64,000 nt of DNA from Streptomyces sp. RKND-216 (GTDB taxonomy: Bacteria > Actinomycetota > Actinomycetes > Streptomycetales > Streptomycetaceae), in the NCBI RefSeq assembly GCF_004795255.1, contig NZ_SSBQ01000002.1:4432001-4496000 (forward strand). The letters run 5' to 3'. Positions within the stretch are counted from its first letter, which is position 1, and each line of letters opens with the position of its first letter. A program made the translations under genes and the position numbers. This document shows positions 8,997-18,416 of the stretch, one piece after another. Below the pieces are notes generated by a model. The model saw only the letters and a list, made by a program, of their open reading frames with translations, did not search any database and was not told the DNA's origin.

Positions 8997-9859
8997 GCCG
9001 CGCAGTCTTCGAGGAGCGGTTCTTCGGGATCGCCCGCTGGATCGTGATCGCGTTCCTCGCGGTCATCACGATCGTGCCCTTCTACTACATGCTGCTGCTG
9101 TCGGTGAAGTCCATCGACTCGCTGCTGCTCGACCCCGGCAGCCTGTGGGTGTCGGCCAAGGAGTTCACCACCGCCACCTACGAGGAGGTGCTCCGGCCCA
9201 CCTCCGAGGGCGGCCAGGGCTTCGTCGGGATGCTCGCCAACTCGGCGGTCGTCTCCCTCGGCACCGTCCTGCTCACGCTGGTCGCCGCCGTGCCCGGCGC
9301 GTACGCGATCAGCCGGCTCCGCTTCTTCGGCGGCCGCCAGGTCAGCGCACTCTTCCTCGCCGTGTACCTCTTCCCGGCGACGCTGCTCGCGGTGCCGCTG
9401 TTCGTCATGTTCGCCAAACTCGGGCTCCAGGGAAGCCTGGTCGGCCTCGCCGTCGTCTACATCGCGCAGACCGTGCCGGTGTCGATCTACATGATGAAGA
9501 ACTACTTCGTCACCATCCCCACCAGTATCGAGGAGGCCGCAGCGCTGGACGGCTGCTCCCGCCTCCAGACCGTCCGCCGTGTGGTGCTGCCCCTGGCGAC
9601 CCCCTCGATCATGGCGACGGCGCTGTACATCTTCATGATCGCGTGGAACGAGTTCCTGTTCGCGCTGCTTTTCCTCGCCGCCGAGCCCGAGGAGTGGACG
9701 GTCTCGCTCGGCCTCCAGCTCCTCTCCGACGGCATCGAGGTCTCCAAGACCGTCCTGATGGCCGGTTCCGTGGTGCTCACCGTTCCCGTGGTACTGCTGT
9801 TCTTCGCAGCGGAACGCATGCTCACCGAGGGCCTCACCAGCGGCGCGGACAAGAGCTGA
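8993..9859 (+). CDS. Sugar ABC transporter permease (MalG type)
   Basis: 288 residues from ATG 8993 (ATGA overlap with the first permease). There are six hydrophobic segments and an EAA loop IEEAAALDGCSRLQTVRRV around residues 178-196. The C-terminus (AERMLTEGLTSGADKS) matches MalG-type subunits ending in the LTxGLTxGAVK pattern. It forms the transmembrane channel together with the preceding permease. The missing ATPase is probably supplied by a shared MsiK-like protein encoded elsewhere, as is common for streptomycete sugar importers. Confidence 0.9.
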   Translation: MSRAVFEERFFGIARWIVIAFLAVITIVPFYYMLLLSVKSIDSLLLDPGSLWVSAKEFTTATYEEVLRPTSEGGQGFVGMLANSAVVSLGTVLLTLVAAVPGAYAISRLRFFGGRQVSALFLAVYLFPATLLAVPLFVMFAKLGLQGSLVGLAVVYIAQTVPVSIYMMKNYFVTIPTSIEEAAALDGCSRLQTVRRVVLPLATPSIMATALYIFMIAWNEFLFALLFLAAEPEEWTVSLGLQLLSDGIEVSKTVLMAGSVVLTVPVVLLFFAAERMLTEGLTSGADKS

Positions 9860-9949
9860 CGGCGCGGGCACGCTGCGGCGCACACGACGGGGAACGAGGC
9901 AGGACGGGAAGCACGTGGCACACGGCAAGCACCTGACGGAGACGCAGGC

Positions 9950-11182
9950 ATGAACGGCACCCAGGGGACCGCGGGTCACCTGCTGCGGCTCATCCGCACC
10001 GGCACCGCCACCACGCGTGGTGCGCTCCAGCGCACCACCGGACTGTCCCGTTCCACCGTCGGCCACCGGCTCGACCAGCTCTTCGCCGCAGGCTGGATCC
10101 GGGAGGCCGCACCCGGCACCGGCGGAGCGACCGCCGCGCACCCCACGGGCGGACGGCCGTCCACCCGCCTGGAGTTCGACGGCACGCACGCCGTGGTGCT
10201 CGCCGCCGACCTGGAGACGCGCAACGCCCGCGCCGCCGTCCTCGACCTCAACGGCCGGACGCTGGCCGAACACCGCGGCCCGCTGCTCATCGAGGACGGC
10301 CCGGACGGCGTGCTCGACACCCTCGGCCGGTGGTTCGGGACGCTGCTCGGCGAGGCGAGCGTGCCGTCCGCCCGCGTGTGCGGGGTCGGGCTGTCCGTGC
10401 CGGGGCCGGTCGACCACGCCTCCGGCCTCGTCGTCCAGCCGCCCATCATGCCCGGCTGGGACGGCTACCCCGTCGCCGAGCGGATGCGCCGCGCGTACGC
10501 CGAACACGTCGGCGACCCCGAAGGCACCGACGCGGGCGGGCCGCTGCCCGTGTTCCTCGACAACGACGCCAACCTCATGGCGTACGCCGAACAGCGCGCC
10601 GGCCACGCCGACTGCGCCGCCTTCCTGCTGGTGAAGGTATCCACCGGCATCGGCGCCGGACTCGTCGTCGACGGCGAGATGTACCGCGGCATCGACGGCG
10701 GCGCCGGCGACATCGGCCACATCCGCCTGCACGATCGCACCGACGCGCTGTGCATGTGCGGCTCCTACGGCTGTCTCGCCGCCGTCGCCAGCGGCCGTGC
10801 GCTCGCCGGCCGGCTCACCGCCGCGGGCGTCCCCACCGCCTCCGGCTCCGACGTCAGCGCCCACCTGGCCGCCGGGCAGCCCGACGCCGTACGGCTCGCG
10901 CGGGAGGCCGGGCGCCGGGTGGGCGAGGTGCTGGTCACCGTCGTCACGGTGCTCAACCCGGGCGTGCTGATGATCGCCGGCGAACTCGCCGGGACGCCCT
11001 TCCTCACCGGAGTCCGCGAACTCCTCTACCAGCGCGCCATGCCGCGCACCACCGCCCACCTGGAGGTCGTCACCTCCCAACTCGGCGACCGGGCCGGGCT
11101 GGCGGGCGCCGCCGCCATGGTCGTCGAACAGCTCTACGCCCCAGACCGAGCCGACGCCCGGCTCGCGGACCTGGGGCGCTAG
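9950..11182 (+). CDS. ROK-family transcriptional regulator
   Basis: 410 residues. Residues about 5-55 form a winged HTH (TTRGALQRTTGLSRSTVGHRL) and the rest is a ROK sugar-kinase-like domain. It has GVGLSVPGPVDHASG, an FLDNDANLMAYAE substrate-site segment, STGIGAGLVVDG and the zinc-binding CMCGSYGC. The usual Glu after GCL is replaced by Ala (GCLAAVAS), so sugar binding may be altered. It follows the transporter genes and precedes the oxidoreductase gene by 12 bases. It is very probably the repressor of this locus, released by its sugar. Confidence 0.9.
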   Translation: MNGTQGTAGHLLRLIRTGTATTRGALQRTTGLSRSTVGHRLDQLFAAGWIREAAPGTGGATAAHPTGGRPSTRLEFDGTHAVVLAADLETRNARAAVLDLNGRTLAEHRGPLLIEDGPDGVLDTLGRWFGTLLGEASVPSARVCGVGLSVPGPVDHASGLVVQPPIMPGWDGYPVAERMRRAYAEHVGDPEGTDAGGPLPVFLDNDANLMAYAEQRAGHADCAAFLLVKVSTGIGAGLVVDGEMYRGIDGGAGDIGHIRLHDRTDALCMCGSYGCLAAVASGRALAGRLTAAGVPTASGSDVSAHLAAGQPDAVRLAREAGRRVGEVLVTVVTVLNPGVLMIAGELAGTPFLTGVRELLYQRAMPRTTAHLEVVTSQLGDRAGLAGAAAMVVEQLYAPDRADARLADLGR

Positions 11183-11194
11183 GAAGCGGAACCC

Positions 11195-12106
11195 ATGCCC
11201 GACACCGTCCCCCGTACCGCCGACACCGCCCCCCGCGCCCACGAGCCCGTACGCGTCGGTCTGGTCGGCGCCGGGCCGTGGGCGCGCGCCATGCACGCCC
11301 GGATGCTCGCCGCCGGCCCCGAGACCACGCTCACCGCCGTCTGGGCACGGCGGCCGGAGGCCGCCCGGGAGGTCGCCGGACCGTGCGGCGCGGACGTCGC
11401 CGAGAGCTTCGACGCACTGCTCGGCCGGTGCGAGGCGGTGGCCTTCGCCGTCCCGCCCGCCGTCCAGGCCCAACTGGCGCCGCGCGCCGCGCGGGCCGGG
11501 AAGGCAGTGCTGCTGGAGAAGCCGCTGGGCCCGGACCTGCGCACCGCACGCGGCGTGGCCGAGGCCGTCGCCGAGGCTGGCGTCGTCTCGCAGCTCGTCC
11601 TCACCAAGCGGTACCACCCGGCGACCCGCGACTTCCTCCGCCGCGCGGCCGGCGCGGAGGTCGCGGGCGCCCGCTCCTGCTACCTGCACGGCGCCTTCCT
11701 CGGCGGCGACCTGGCCACCGCCTGGCGCCTGGAGCACGGCGCCCTGCTCGACCTGGGCCCGCACCTGCTCGACCTCCTCGACGAAACCGTCGGCCGCATC
11801 ACCACCGTGCGCGGCACGGGCGACCCGCGCCGCTGGATCGAGCTGACCTGCGCGCACGAGAACGGCGCCGTCAGCCAGGCGTCCCTCTCGGGAGCGGTGA
11901 ACCTCCCGCGCGCCCGCACGCGCGTCGAACTCCTCGGCCCGGGGCCCGAACTGGTCTACGACACGGCCGAACTGGACCACGAGGAGTGCTGGCCGGTGCT
12001 GCGCGCCGAGTTCGCCGCCGCCGTCCGCACCGGCCGCGCCTCCCCACTGGACGCCCACCGCGGTCTCCGCCTCCAGCAACTCCTGGAACAGGCCGTGACG
12101 GGTTGA
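11195..12106 (+). CDS. Gfo/Idh/MocA-family oxidoreductase
   Basis: 303 residues. An N-terminal Rossmann domain starts VRVGLVGAGPWARAMHARM near residue 19 and the family's Lys-containing motif is present as LLEKPLGPD. The C-terminal alpha/beta domain (HPATRDF onward, with GPHLLDLLDE) is shorter than in typical 340-380-residue members. These enzymes oxidise or reduce sugar hydroxyls with NAD(P). With the zinc-less dehydrogenase and the TIM-barrel protein it gives the locus two oxidoreductases, consistent with a pathway through keto-sugar intermediates. It is convergent with the lipoprotein gene. Confidence 0.85.
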   Translation: MPDTVPRTADTAPRAHEPVRVGLVGAGPWARAMHARMLAAGPETTLTAVWARRPEAAREVAGPCGADVAESFDALLGRCEAVAFAVPPAVQAQLAPRAARAGKAVLLEKPLGPDLRTARGVAEAVAEAGVVSQLVLTKRYHPATRDFLRRAAGAEVAGARSCYLHGAFLGGDLATAWRLEHGALLDLGPHLLDLLDETVGRITTVRGTGDPRRWIELTCAHENGAVSQASLSGAVNLPRARTRVELLGPGPELVYDTAELDHEECWPVLRAEFAAAVRTGRASPLDAHRGLRLQQLLEQAVTG

Positions 12107-12173
12107 GAGCGAAGGGCGGCACGGGCGTCGGCGGCTGCGTTGTGGCCGGCGGCGGCCGGCCGGTGGCGGGGGG

Positions 12174-12974
12174 TCAGCCGAGCTTGGCCGCCTGGGCTTC
12201 GATGACGGCGGCGGGCTGGCCGAACGCCTCGCCACGGGTGACCGCCGCGATGTTGAACGACGAGAAACCGGCGAGTGTGGTGCCCTGCCGGAAGACGGCG
12301 ACCTTCGTCTCGGCGGGCGTGCCGTCCTGCTTCGTCCCGACCGTCCAGGCGACAGCCCCCTGACCGACGGACAGCTTCTCTACACCGACCTCGGTGACCC
12401 TCTGCTCCGTTCCGTCGACCGTCATGGTGAAGCCGTCGGCGCATTTCTCGCCCGCCTCACGCAGCGCCGTGAGCGCCTGCTCGGCGCCCTCGGCGTCGTA
12501 CGACCACAGCGAGGTCCACGTTTTGGTGAGGTCGAGCGAGTCGAGTGTCGCCTCCTCGGCCTCCTCGGGCGTCATACCCCCGAGCTCCTCCACGGAGGGC
12601 ATGCCCTTCTTCGCCGCTTCGGACTCGTGGACGACGAGCCGCTGGGCGGTCGCGGCCGGGTCACCGGTCGGCAGGAACGACAGCGCCCGGGCGACGGGCT
12701 CGCACGCGGCCCTGTCGACGGCCAGGCTTGCCGGGTCGAAGAGATCCTTCTTCTCCAGCTTCGTGACGTCGTGGCCCTTGATGTCGCCCTGGGCGACCAC
12801 CAGCTTCTCCAGCTCCGTGGCCCTGAGGGCCTTCGCCGCCGGCTGAGCGGCCCCGGCGCCCTTCGTTTCTCCGTCCTCGCCGGTCTTCTCCGCGTCACCG
12901 CAGGCGGTGGCCAGAAGCGCGAAGGAGACCGCCGTGGCGGTCAGGGCGGTACGGCGGATGGTGGCGGCGCGCAA
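12174..12974 (-). CDS. Putative lipoprotein of unknown function
   Basis: 266 residues. The N-terminus has Arg residues, a hydrophobic stretch and LLATAC with Cys25 as the likely lipidated residue; the -3 position is Ala rather than the usual Leu. After a charged linker the body is soluble and has no catalytic motif I recognise. Streptomycetes encode many such 250-300-residue lipoproteins. The gene stands alone, convergent with the oxidoreductase gene. Function unknown. Confidence 0.75.
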   Translation of the reverse strand: MRAATIRRTALTATAVSFALLATACGDAEKTGEDGETKGAGAAQPAAKALRATELEKLVVAQGDIKGHDVTKLEKKDLFDPASLAVDRAACEPVARALSFLPTGDPAATAQRLVVHESEAAKKGMPSVEELGGMTPEEAEEATLDSLDLTKTWTSLWSYDAEGAEQALTALREAGEKCADGFTMTVDGTEQRVTEVGVEKLSVGQGAVAWTVGTKQDGTPAETKVAVFRQGTTLAGFSSFNIAAVTRGEAFGQPAAVIEAQAAKLG

Positions 12975-13493
12975 CGGTGCTTCTCCCTTTGTCCGTGCCC
13001 GGGCCGGATGCGGCGCGGGGGGTGCTCGTGAGCAAGACAGGCAGGTGGAGGGCGGGGTTGTACTCCCCGGGCGTGCGATGGATCACTCTCCCTGCATGGG
13101 TCCACGGACGGTCCGCATCGTGGGCGAAGCGTCGGCGTGACCGCGTGATTCTCGCCACCCTGAGAAGGGAGATGCTCATATGAGCGCTCAAATGTGAGCG
13201 TCGAGACTCCAAGGAGCGGGCGCCGACTTTGCCGTCCTGGGTTCGAAAGGTGAACGCCAGTCACGCGAATGGGCGAAGAGTGCGTGCTCAGTGTGTGTGA
13301 AGCATGGCGTGCCGTAGCGATGCGTTTGGTTCATGAAGAAAGGAACCCCGATCCTCCTACTCGCTGGTTACTTTTGATCACTCGGCGAACGGGTGGTCAC
13401 ACCCACATGGCGTACCAATGGACGTGCTCCTGTGCCTTCGAAATGGGTACGCTCCCCGCCGTCAGGGCAACCGTTCGCGAGGAGTCGAGTCCC
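12975..13493. other. Divergent intergenic region between the lipoprotein and PPDK genes
   Basis: About 520 bases without a convincing gene. The open frame continuing upstream of the PPDK gene has no ribosome-binding site and its protein (from 13269) resembles nothing. The region holds the palindrome cluster at 13174-13199 and the Shine-Dalgarno CGAGGAG at 13478-13484 before the PPDK GTG. A moderately A+T-rich stretch at 13320-13385 may hold the PPDK promoter. Confidence 0.5.
13174..13199. promoter_or_regulatory. Two abutting palindromes forming one larger operator-like site
   Basis: GCTCATATGAGC (13174-13185) is a perfect 12-bp palindrome and is followed directly by GCTCAAATGTGAGC (13186-13199), a near-palindrome. 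Their junction is itself the perfect palindrome TGAGCGCTCA (13181-13190), and symmetry extends over 13175-13196 with 9 of 11 pairs matching. The nested symmetry is typical of a site for a dimeric repressor, for example ArsR/SmtB or MarR type, but the protein is not identifiable here. Confidence 0.5.
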
Positions 13494-16214
13494 GTGTCGG
13501 AACACGCGGTGAACACACCACCCCAGCAGGGTCAGAAGCTCGTCTACGACTTCACCGAGGGCAACAAGGACCTCAAGGACCTGCTCGGCGGCAAGGGGGC
13601 CAACCTCGCCGAGATGACCAACCTCGGCCTCCCCGTGCCGCCCGGCTTCACCATCACCACCGAGGCGTGCAAGGTCTACCTCGACTCCGGCGCCGAACCC
13701 CCGGCGCTGCGTGACGAGGTGAGCGCCCACCTCGACGCGCTCGAGCGGAAGATGGGCAAGAAGCTCGGCCAGGCCGACGACCCCCTCCTGGTGTCCGTCC
13801 GCTCGGGCGCCAAGTTCTCGATGCCCGGCATGATGGACACCGTCCTCAATATCGGCCTGTCCGACGCCTCCGTGCAGGGGCTCGCCTCGCAGTCCGGCGA
13901 CGAGCGGTTCGCCTGGGACTCCTACCGCCGCCTGATCCAGATGTTCGGCGAGACCGTGCTCGGCATCGACGGCGAACTGTTCTCCGACACCCTCGACGAG
14001 GCGAAGAAGACGCACGGCGCCCGCACTGACGTCGACCTTCCGGCCTCCGAACTCCGGAACCTCGTCGACGCGTTCAAGGCGATCGTCGCCAAGGAGACGG
14101 GCCGCGACTTCCCGCAGGACCCGCGCGACCAGATGGACCTCGCCGTGCGGGCCGTCTTCGACTCGTGGAACGGCGACCGCGCCAAGCTGTACCGCCGCCA
14201 GGAGCGCATCCCGCACGACCTCGGCACCGCCGTCAACATCTGCTCCATGGTGTTCGGCAACCTCGGTCCCGACTCCGGCACCGGCGTGGCCTTCACCCGT
14301 GACCCGGCCAGCGGCCACCAGGGCATCTACGGCGACTACCTCCAGAACGCGCAGGGCGAGGACGTCGTCGCCGGCATCCGCAACACCGTGCCGCTCGCCG
14401 ACCTCGAACAGCTCGACAAGACGTCGTACGACCAGCTCCTCGCCATCATGGAGCGGCTGGAGAACCACTACCTCGACCTCTGCGACATCGAGTTCACCAT
14501 CGAGCGCGGCAAGCTCTGGATGCTCCAGACACGCGTGGGCAAGCGCACCGCCGCCGCCGCGTTCCGCATCGCCACGCAGCTCGTCGACCAGGGCCTCATC
14601 GACGAGGCGGAGGCGCTGCGCCGCGTCAACGGCGCGCAGCTCGCGCAGCTGATGTTCCCGCGCTTCGCCTCCGACGTGGAGCTGGACACCATCGGCCGGG
14701 GCATCGCCGCCTCTCCGGGCGCGGCCGTCGGCAAGGCCGTCTTCGACTCGTACACGGCCATCAAGTGGTCGCGTTCCGGCGAGAAGGTCATCCTCATCCG
14801 CCGCGAGACCAACCCCGACGACCTGGACGGCATGCTCGCCGCCGAGGGCATCCTCACCAGCCGCGGCGGCAAGACCTCGCACGCCGCCGTCGTCGCCCGC
14901 GGCATGGGCAAGACCTGCGTGTGCGGCGCGGAGGAGCTGGAGGTCGACACCAAGCGCCGTCGGCTGACCACCGCCGCCGGGACGGTCGTCGAGGAGGGCG
15001 ACGTCGTCTCCATCGACGGCTCCACCGGCAAGGTGTATCTAGGCGAGGTGCCCGTCGTGCCGTCGCCGGTCGTGGAGTACTTCGAGGGCCGCATGCACGC
15101 GGGCGCCGACGACGCCGACGAGCTGGTCAAGGCCGTGCACCGGATCATGGCGTACGCCGACCGCGTCCGCCGCCTCCGGGTGCGCGCCAACGCCGACAAC
15201 GCCGAGGACGCCGGCCGCGCCCGCCGCTTCGGCGCCCAGGGCATCGGTCTGTGCCGCACCGAGCACATGTTCCTCGGCGAGCGCCGCGAGCTGGTCGAGC
15301 GGCTGATTCTCGCCGACACCGACGACGAGCGCGAAGAGGCCCTGGGCGCGCTGCTCCCGCTGCAGAAGGCCGACTTCGTCGAGCTGTTCGAGACCATGGA
15401 CGGTCTGCCGGTGACCGTGCGGCTGCTCGACCCGCCGCTGCACGAATTCCTGCCGGACATCACCGAGCTGTCCGTACGCGTCGCCCTCGCCGAGTCCCGC
15501 AAGGACCACAACGAGAACGACCTGCGGCTCCTCCAGGCCGTGCACCGCCTGCACGAGCAGAATCCGATGCTCGGCCTGCGCGGCGTCCGCCTCGGTCTGG
15601 TCATCCCCGGCCTGTTCACCATGCAGGTGCGCGCCATCGCGGAGGCCGTCGCCGAGCGGAAGACCCAGGCGAAGGGCGACCCGCGCGCCGAGATCATGAT
15701 CCCGCTGGTCGGGACGGTGCAGGAGCTGGAGATCGTCCGCGACGAGGCGGAGGAGGTCATCGCCGAGGTCGAGGGCGCGTACGGCACCTCGCTGGGCCTG
15801 ACCCTCGGGACCATGATCGAGCTGCCGCGCGCCGCGCTGACCGCCGGCCAGATCGCGGAGTGCGCCGACTTCTTCTCCTTCGGCACCAACGACCTCACGC
15901 AGACCGTGTGGGGCTTCAGCCGGGACGACGTGGAGGCCAGCTTCTTCACCGCCTACCTGGAGAAGGGCATCTTCGGTGTCTCCCCGTTCGAGACCATCGA
16001 TAAGGACGGCGTCGGCTCGCTGGTCCGCAACGCGGTCGAGGCCGGGCGGGCCACCCGCCCCGACCTCAAGCTCGGCGTCTGCGGCGAGCACGGCGGCGAC
16101 CCGGAGTCCGTGCACTTCTTCCACGAGGCCGGACTGGACTACGTGTCCTGCTCGCCGTTCCGCATCCCGGTCGCCCGCCTGGAGGCGGGCCGCGCCGCCG
16201 CCGACGGCGGCTGA
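13494..16214 (+). CDS. ppdK: Pyruvate, phosphate dikinase
   Basis: 906 residues from GTG 13494, chosen because CGAGGAG lies 9 bases upstream and the length then matches the family (about 875-905). The enzyme interconverts pyruvate, ATP and phosphate with PEP, AMP and diphosphate in the cytosol. Domains in order are the ATP-grasp region starting LLGGKGANLAEM near residue 30, the phospho-histidine domain with GGKTSHAAVVARG (H463), and the PEP/pyruvate barrel with KLGVCGEHGG (catalytic C863) and FGTNDLTQ. All key residues are present. The gene is monocistronic, with a strong hairpin 70 bases after the stop. Confidence 0.95.
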   Translation: MSEHAVNTPPQQGQKLVYDFTEGNKDLKDLLGGKGANLAEMTNLGLPVPPGFTITTEACKVYLDSGAEPPALRDEVSAHLDALERKMGKKLGQADDPLLVSVRSGAKFSMPGMMDTVLNIGLSDASVQGLASQSGDERFAWDSYRRLIQMFGETVLGIDGELFSDTLDEAKKTHGARTDVDLPASELRNLVDAFKAIVAKETGRDFPQDPRDQMDLAVRAVFDSWNGDRAKLYRRQERIPHDLGTAVNICSMVFGNLGPDSGTGVAFTRDPASGHQGIYGDYLQNAQGEDVVAGIRNTVPLADLEQLDKTSYDQLLAIMERLENHYLDLCDIEFTIERGKLWMLQTRVGKRTAAAAFRIATQLVDQGLIDEAEALRRVNGAQLAQLMFPRFASDVELDTIGRGIAASPGAAVGKAVFDSYTAIKWSRSGEKVILIRRETNPDDLDGMLAAEGILTSRGGKTSHAAVVARGMGKTCVCGAEELEVDTKRRRLTTAAGTVVEEGDVVSIDGSTGKVYLGEVPVVPSPVVEYFEGRMHAGADDADELVKAVHRIMAYADRVRRLRVRANADNAEDAGRARRFGAQGIGLCRTEHMFLGERRELVERLILADTDDEREEALGALLPLQKADFVELFETMDGLPVTVRLLDPPLHEFLPDITELSVRVALAESRKDHNENDLRLLQAVHRLHEQNPMLGLRGVRLGLVIPGLFTMQVRAIAEAVAERKTQAKGDPRAEIMIPLVGTVQELEIVRDEAEEVIAEVEGAYGTSLGLTLGTMIELPRAALTAGQIAECADFFSFGTNDLTQTVWGFSRDDVEASFFTAYLEKGIFGVSPFETIDKDGVGSLVRNAVEAGRATRPDLKLGVCGEHGGDPESVHFFHEAGLDYVSCSPFRIPVARLEAGRAAADGG

Positions 16215-16284
16215 CCGGAACCCGCTTCCGGAGCCGCCGGCGTTCTCTTCACCCTCACCGACGCCGGCCGGCTCCGGGACCGAA

Positions 16285-16324
16285 GGAGGGGGCGGTGCCT
16301 CGTGCGGAAGGCACCGCCCCCTCC
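16285..16324 (+). terminator. Intrinsic-type terminator after the PPDK gene
   Basis: A perfect 16-bp stem (16285-16300 with 16309-16324) encloses an 8-base loop, 70 bases downstream of the stop. It lacks a T-run, which is normal for high-GC actinobacteria. Confidence 0.8.
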
Positions 16325-16715
16325 GCCATGCCCGCGCCGGGGCTCCGCGGGGCGACGGGACACCGGATGAAGTGTCATCAATGGTGACGAATAGGGCAAA
16401 AGAATCGTGAGGTGCTGGGTGCACCGCGCATCGATCGCCCCCGGGGTCTCCTCATCTGCGGGTTCGGTCCCTAGCATGAACGGGCAATGACTCGAACCTT
16501 CATTCGGTCATCACCGGCAGATCCGGCAATGAGGGCGGACGCGGTGATGGCATCCACCACGGCGTGCACAGGAGGAGCTGTGCCGCCGAGGCGTTCCGGC
16601 CCGGCCTTCCCCCGCCGGTGAGGACCGCTCTTCCCGGCCCCCGCCGTCTGCCTGCTCGGCGCACACGCCGCGCGGGCGTGCGGCTCCGTCCCCCCGACCT
16701 CCGAGGGCATCTCCT
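16325..16715. other. Intergenic region upstream of the CstA gene
   Basis: 390 bases between the PPDK terminator and the transporter gene. The 16360-16400 part is relatively A+T-rich and may carry the promoter. A 44-codon open frame (16487-16621) starts with ATG but has no clear ribosome-binding site and no recognisable product, so I do not call it a gene. It could be a leader peptide. Confidence 0.4.
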
Positions 16716-18416
16716 ATGAACGCACTGCCGCTGCTCCTGATCGGCCTCGCGATGTTCGCGGGCGGCTACCTCCTGTACTCGAAGTTCCTCGCCAACCGGG
16801 TCTACAAGCTCGACGCGTCGTTCAGAACCCCCGCGCACGAGATGCAGGACGGCGTCGACTACGTCCCGACCAACAAGTTCGTGCTGTGGGGCCACCACTT
16901 CACCTCGGTCGCGGGAGCGGCGCCGATCGTCGGCCCCGCCGTCGCCGTGATCTGGGGCTGGGTCCCCGCGTTCCTGTGGGTCACCCTCGGCACCGTCTTC
17001 TTCGCGGGCATGCACGACCTCGGCGCCCTGTGGGCCTCGGCGCGCAACAAGGGCCGCTCGATCGGCGCGCTCTCCGGCCGCTACATCGGCGCCCGGGGCG
17101 CGAACCTCTTCCTCGTCGTGATCTTCCTGCTGCTCCTGATGGTGGTCGCGGCCTTCGCGGTCGTCATCAAGAACCTGCTGATCTCCACCCCCTCGGCGGT
17201 CATCCCCGCCTGGGGCGCGGTCGCGGTCGCCCTGCTGGTCGGCCAGGCTGTCTACCGCTACAGGATGAGTCTCGGCCTGGTCACCGTGGTCGGCGTCGCG
17301 GCGCTCTACGGCCTGATCGCCCTCGGCGACGCCTTCCCGGTGGAACTGCCCGACCCCATCCTGGGCATGTCCCCGGCCACCTTCTGGATCCTCGCGCTCT
17401 TCGTCTACGCCGGCATCGCCTCCCTGCTGCCGGTGTGGGTGCTGCTCCAGCCGCGCGACTACATCAACGGCGTCCAGCTCTTCGTCGGCCTCGGCATCCT
17501 GTTCGGCTCGGTGCTGCTCAGCGCCCCGACGATCGTCGCCCCGGCCCTCAACGACGCCGTGCCCGCAGGCACTCCGGGCCTCATGCCGCTGCTCTTCGTC
17601 ACCGTCGCGTGCGGTGCCATCTCCGGCTTCCACGGCATGGTCTCCTCCGGCACCAGCTCCAAGCAGCTCGACAAGGAGACCGACGTCCGCTTCGTCGGCT
17701 ACTTCGGCGCGGTCGGCGAGGGTCTGCTCGCGCTCGGCGCGATCATCGCGGCCATCGCGGGCTACCGCACGCTGGCCGACTGGGAGGCCGTCTACAGCGC
17801 CTTCGGTGAGGGCGGCGTCACGGCGTTCGTCGACGGCGGCGGCGCGATCCTCAACGCCGGCCTGGGCCTGCCGGTCTCGCTCAGCGCGACGGTCCTGGCC
17901 ACCATGGCGATCCTGTTCGCCGCCACCACCATGGACACCGGCGTGCGCCTGCTGCGCTTCGTCGTCCAGGAGGCCGGCGAGGTCGCGAAGGTGAAGATCA
18001 ACAACGGCGTCGGCACCCTCATCGCCGTCGGCGTCGGTCTGGGACTCACCTTCAGCCAGGGCGCCGGAGGCGAGGGCGGCCTCCGCATCTGGCCGCTGTT
18101 CGGCACCAGCAACCAGCTGCTGGCCTCGCTGACCCTGTCCATCGTCGCGGTCATGCTGATCCGCAAGCGGCGCAACCCGGTGCCCGCGCTGGTGCCGCTC
18201 GCCTTCGTGTTCGTGATGGCGTTCTGGGCAGCCCTCGTGCAGCTCGGCGACTTCTACGACACGGGGGACTGGCTGCTGCTGGTCATCGACCTCGTCATCA
18301 TCGTCGCCGCCGTGTGGGTCGCCTTCGAAGCGGTCGTCGCGATGCGGAAGGCTTCCCAGGAGCCCCCGGAGGCCCTGGACGCCGACGCGACGCAGAAGGC
18401 CGAGATCAAGGGGTGA
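16716..18416 (+). CDS. cstA: CstA-family pyruvate/peptide transporter
   Basis: 566 residues with many hydrophobic segments. It is shorter than E. coli CstA (about 700) but carries the family signatures: the DYVPTNKFVLWGHHFTSVAG stretch near residue 48, MHDLGALWAS, WVLLQPRDYINGVQL and LFGTSNQLLA. CstA-family proteins import pyruvate or peptides under carbon limitation. The gene is followed with a 4-base overlap by a small Cys-Cys-ending protein, much as E. coli CstA and YjiY are paired with YbdD/YjiX. Its position after PPDK fits pyruvate handling. Confidence 0.9.
   Translation: MNALPLLLIGLAMFAGGYLLYSKFLANRVYKLDASFRTPAHEMQDGVDYVPTNKFVLWGHHFTSVAGAAPIVGPAVAVIWGWVPAFLWVTLGTVFFAGMHDLGALWASARNKGRSIGALSGRYIGARGANLFLVVIFLLLLMVVAAFAVVIKNLLISTPSAVIPAWGAVAVALLVGQAVYRYRMSLGLVTVVGVAALYGLIALGDAFPVELPDPILGMSPATFWILALFVYAGIASLLPVWVLLQPRDYINGVQLFVGLGILFGSVLLSAPTIVAPALNDAVPAGTPGLMPLLFVTVACGAISGFHGMVSSGTSSKQLDKETDVRFVGYFGAVGEGLLALGAIIAAIAGYRTLADWEAVYSAFGEGGVTAFVDGGGAILNAGLGLPVSLSATVLATMAILFAATTMDTGVRLLRFVVQEAGEVAKVKINNGVGTLIAVGVGLGLTFSQGAGGEGGLRIWPLFGTSNQLLASLTLSIVAVMLIRKRRNPVPALVPLAFVFVMAFWAALVQLGDFYDTGDWLLLVIDLVIIVAAVWVAFEAVVAMRKASQEPPEALDADATQKAEIKG

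Noticed and set aside
13269..13493. N-terminal extension of the PPDK gene
   Set aside because: The extra 75 residues match nothing in the family, and a good ribosome-binding site precedes GTG 13494.
16487..16621. 44-codon open frame upstream of cstA
   Set aside because: No ribosome-binding site, no recognisable product and ordinary composition; mentioned only as a possible leader.
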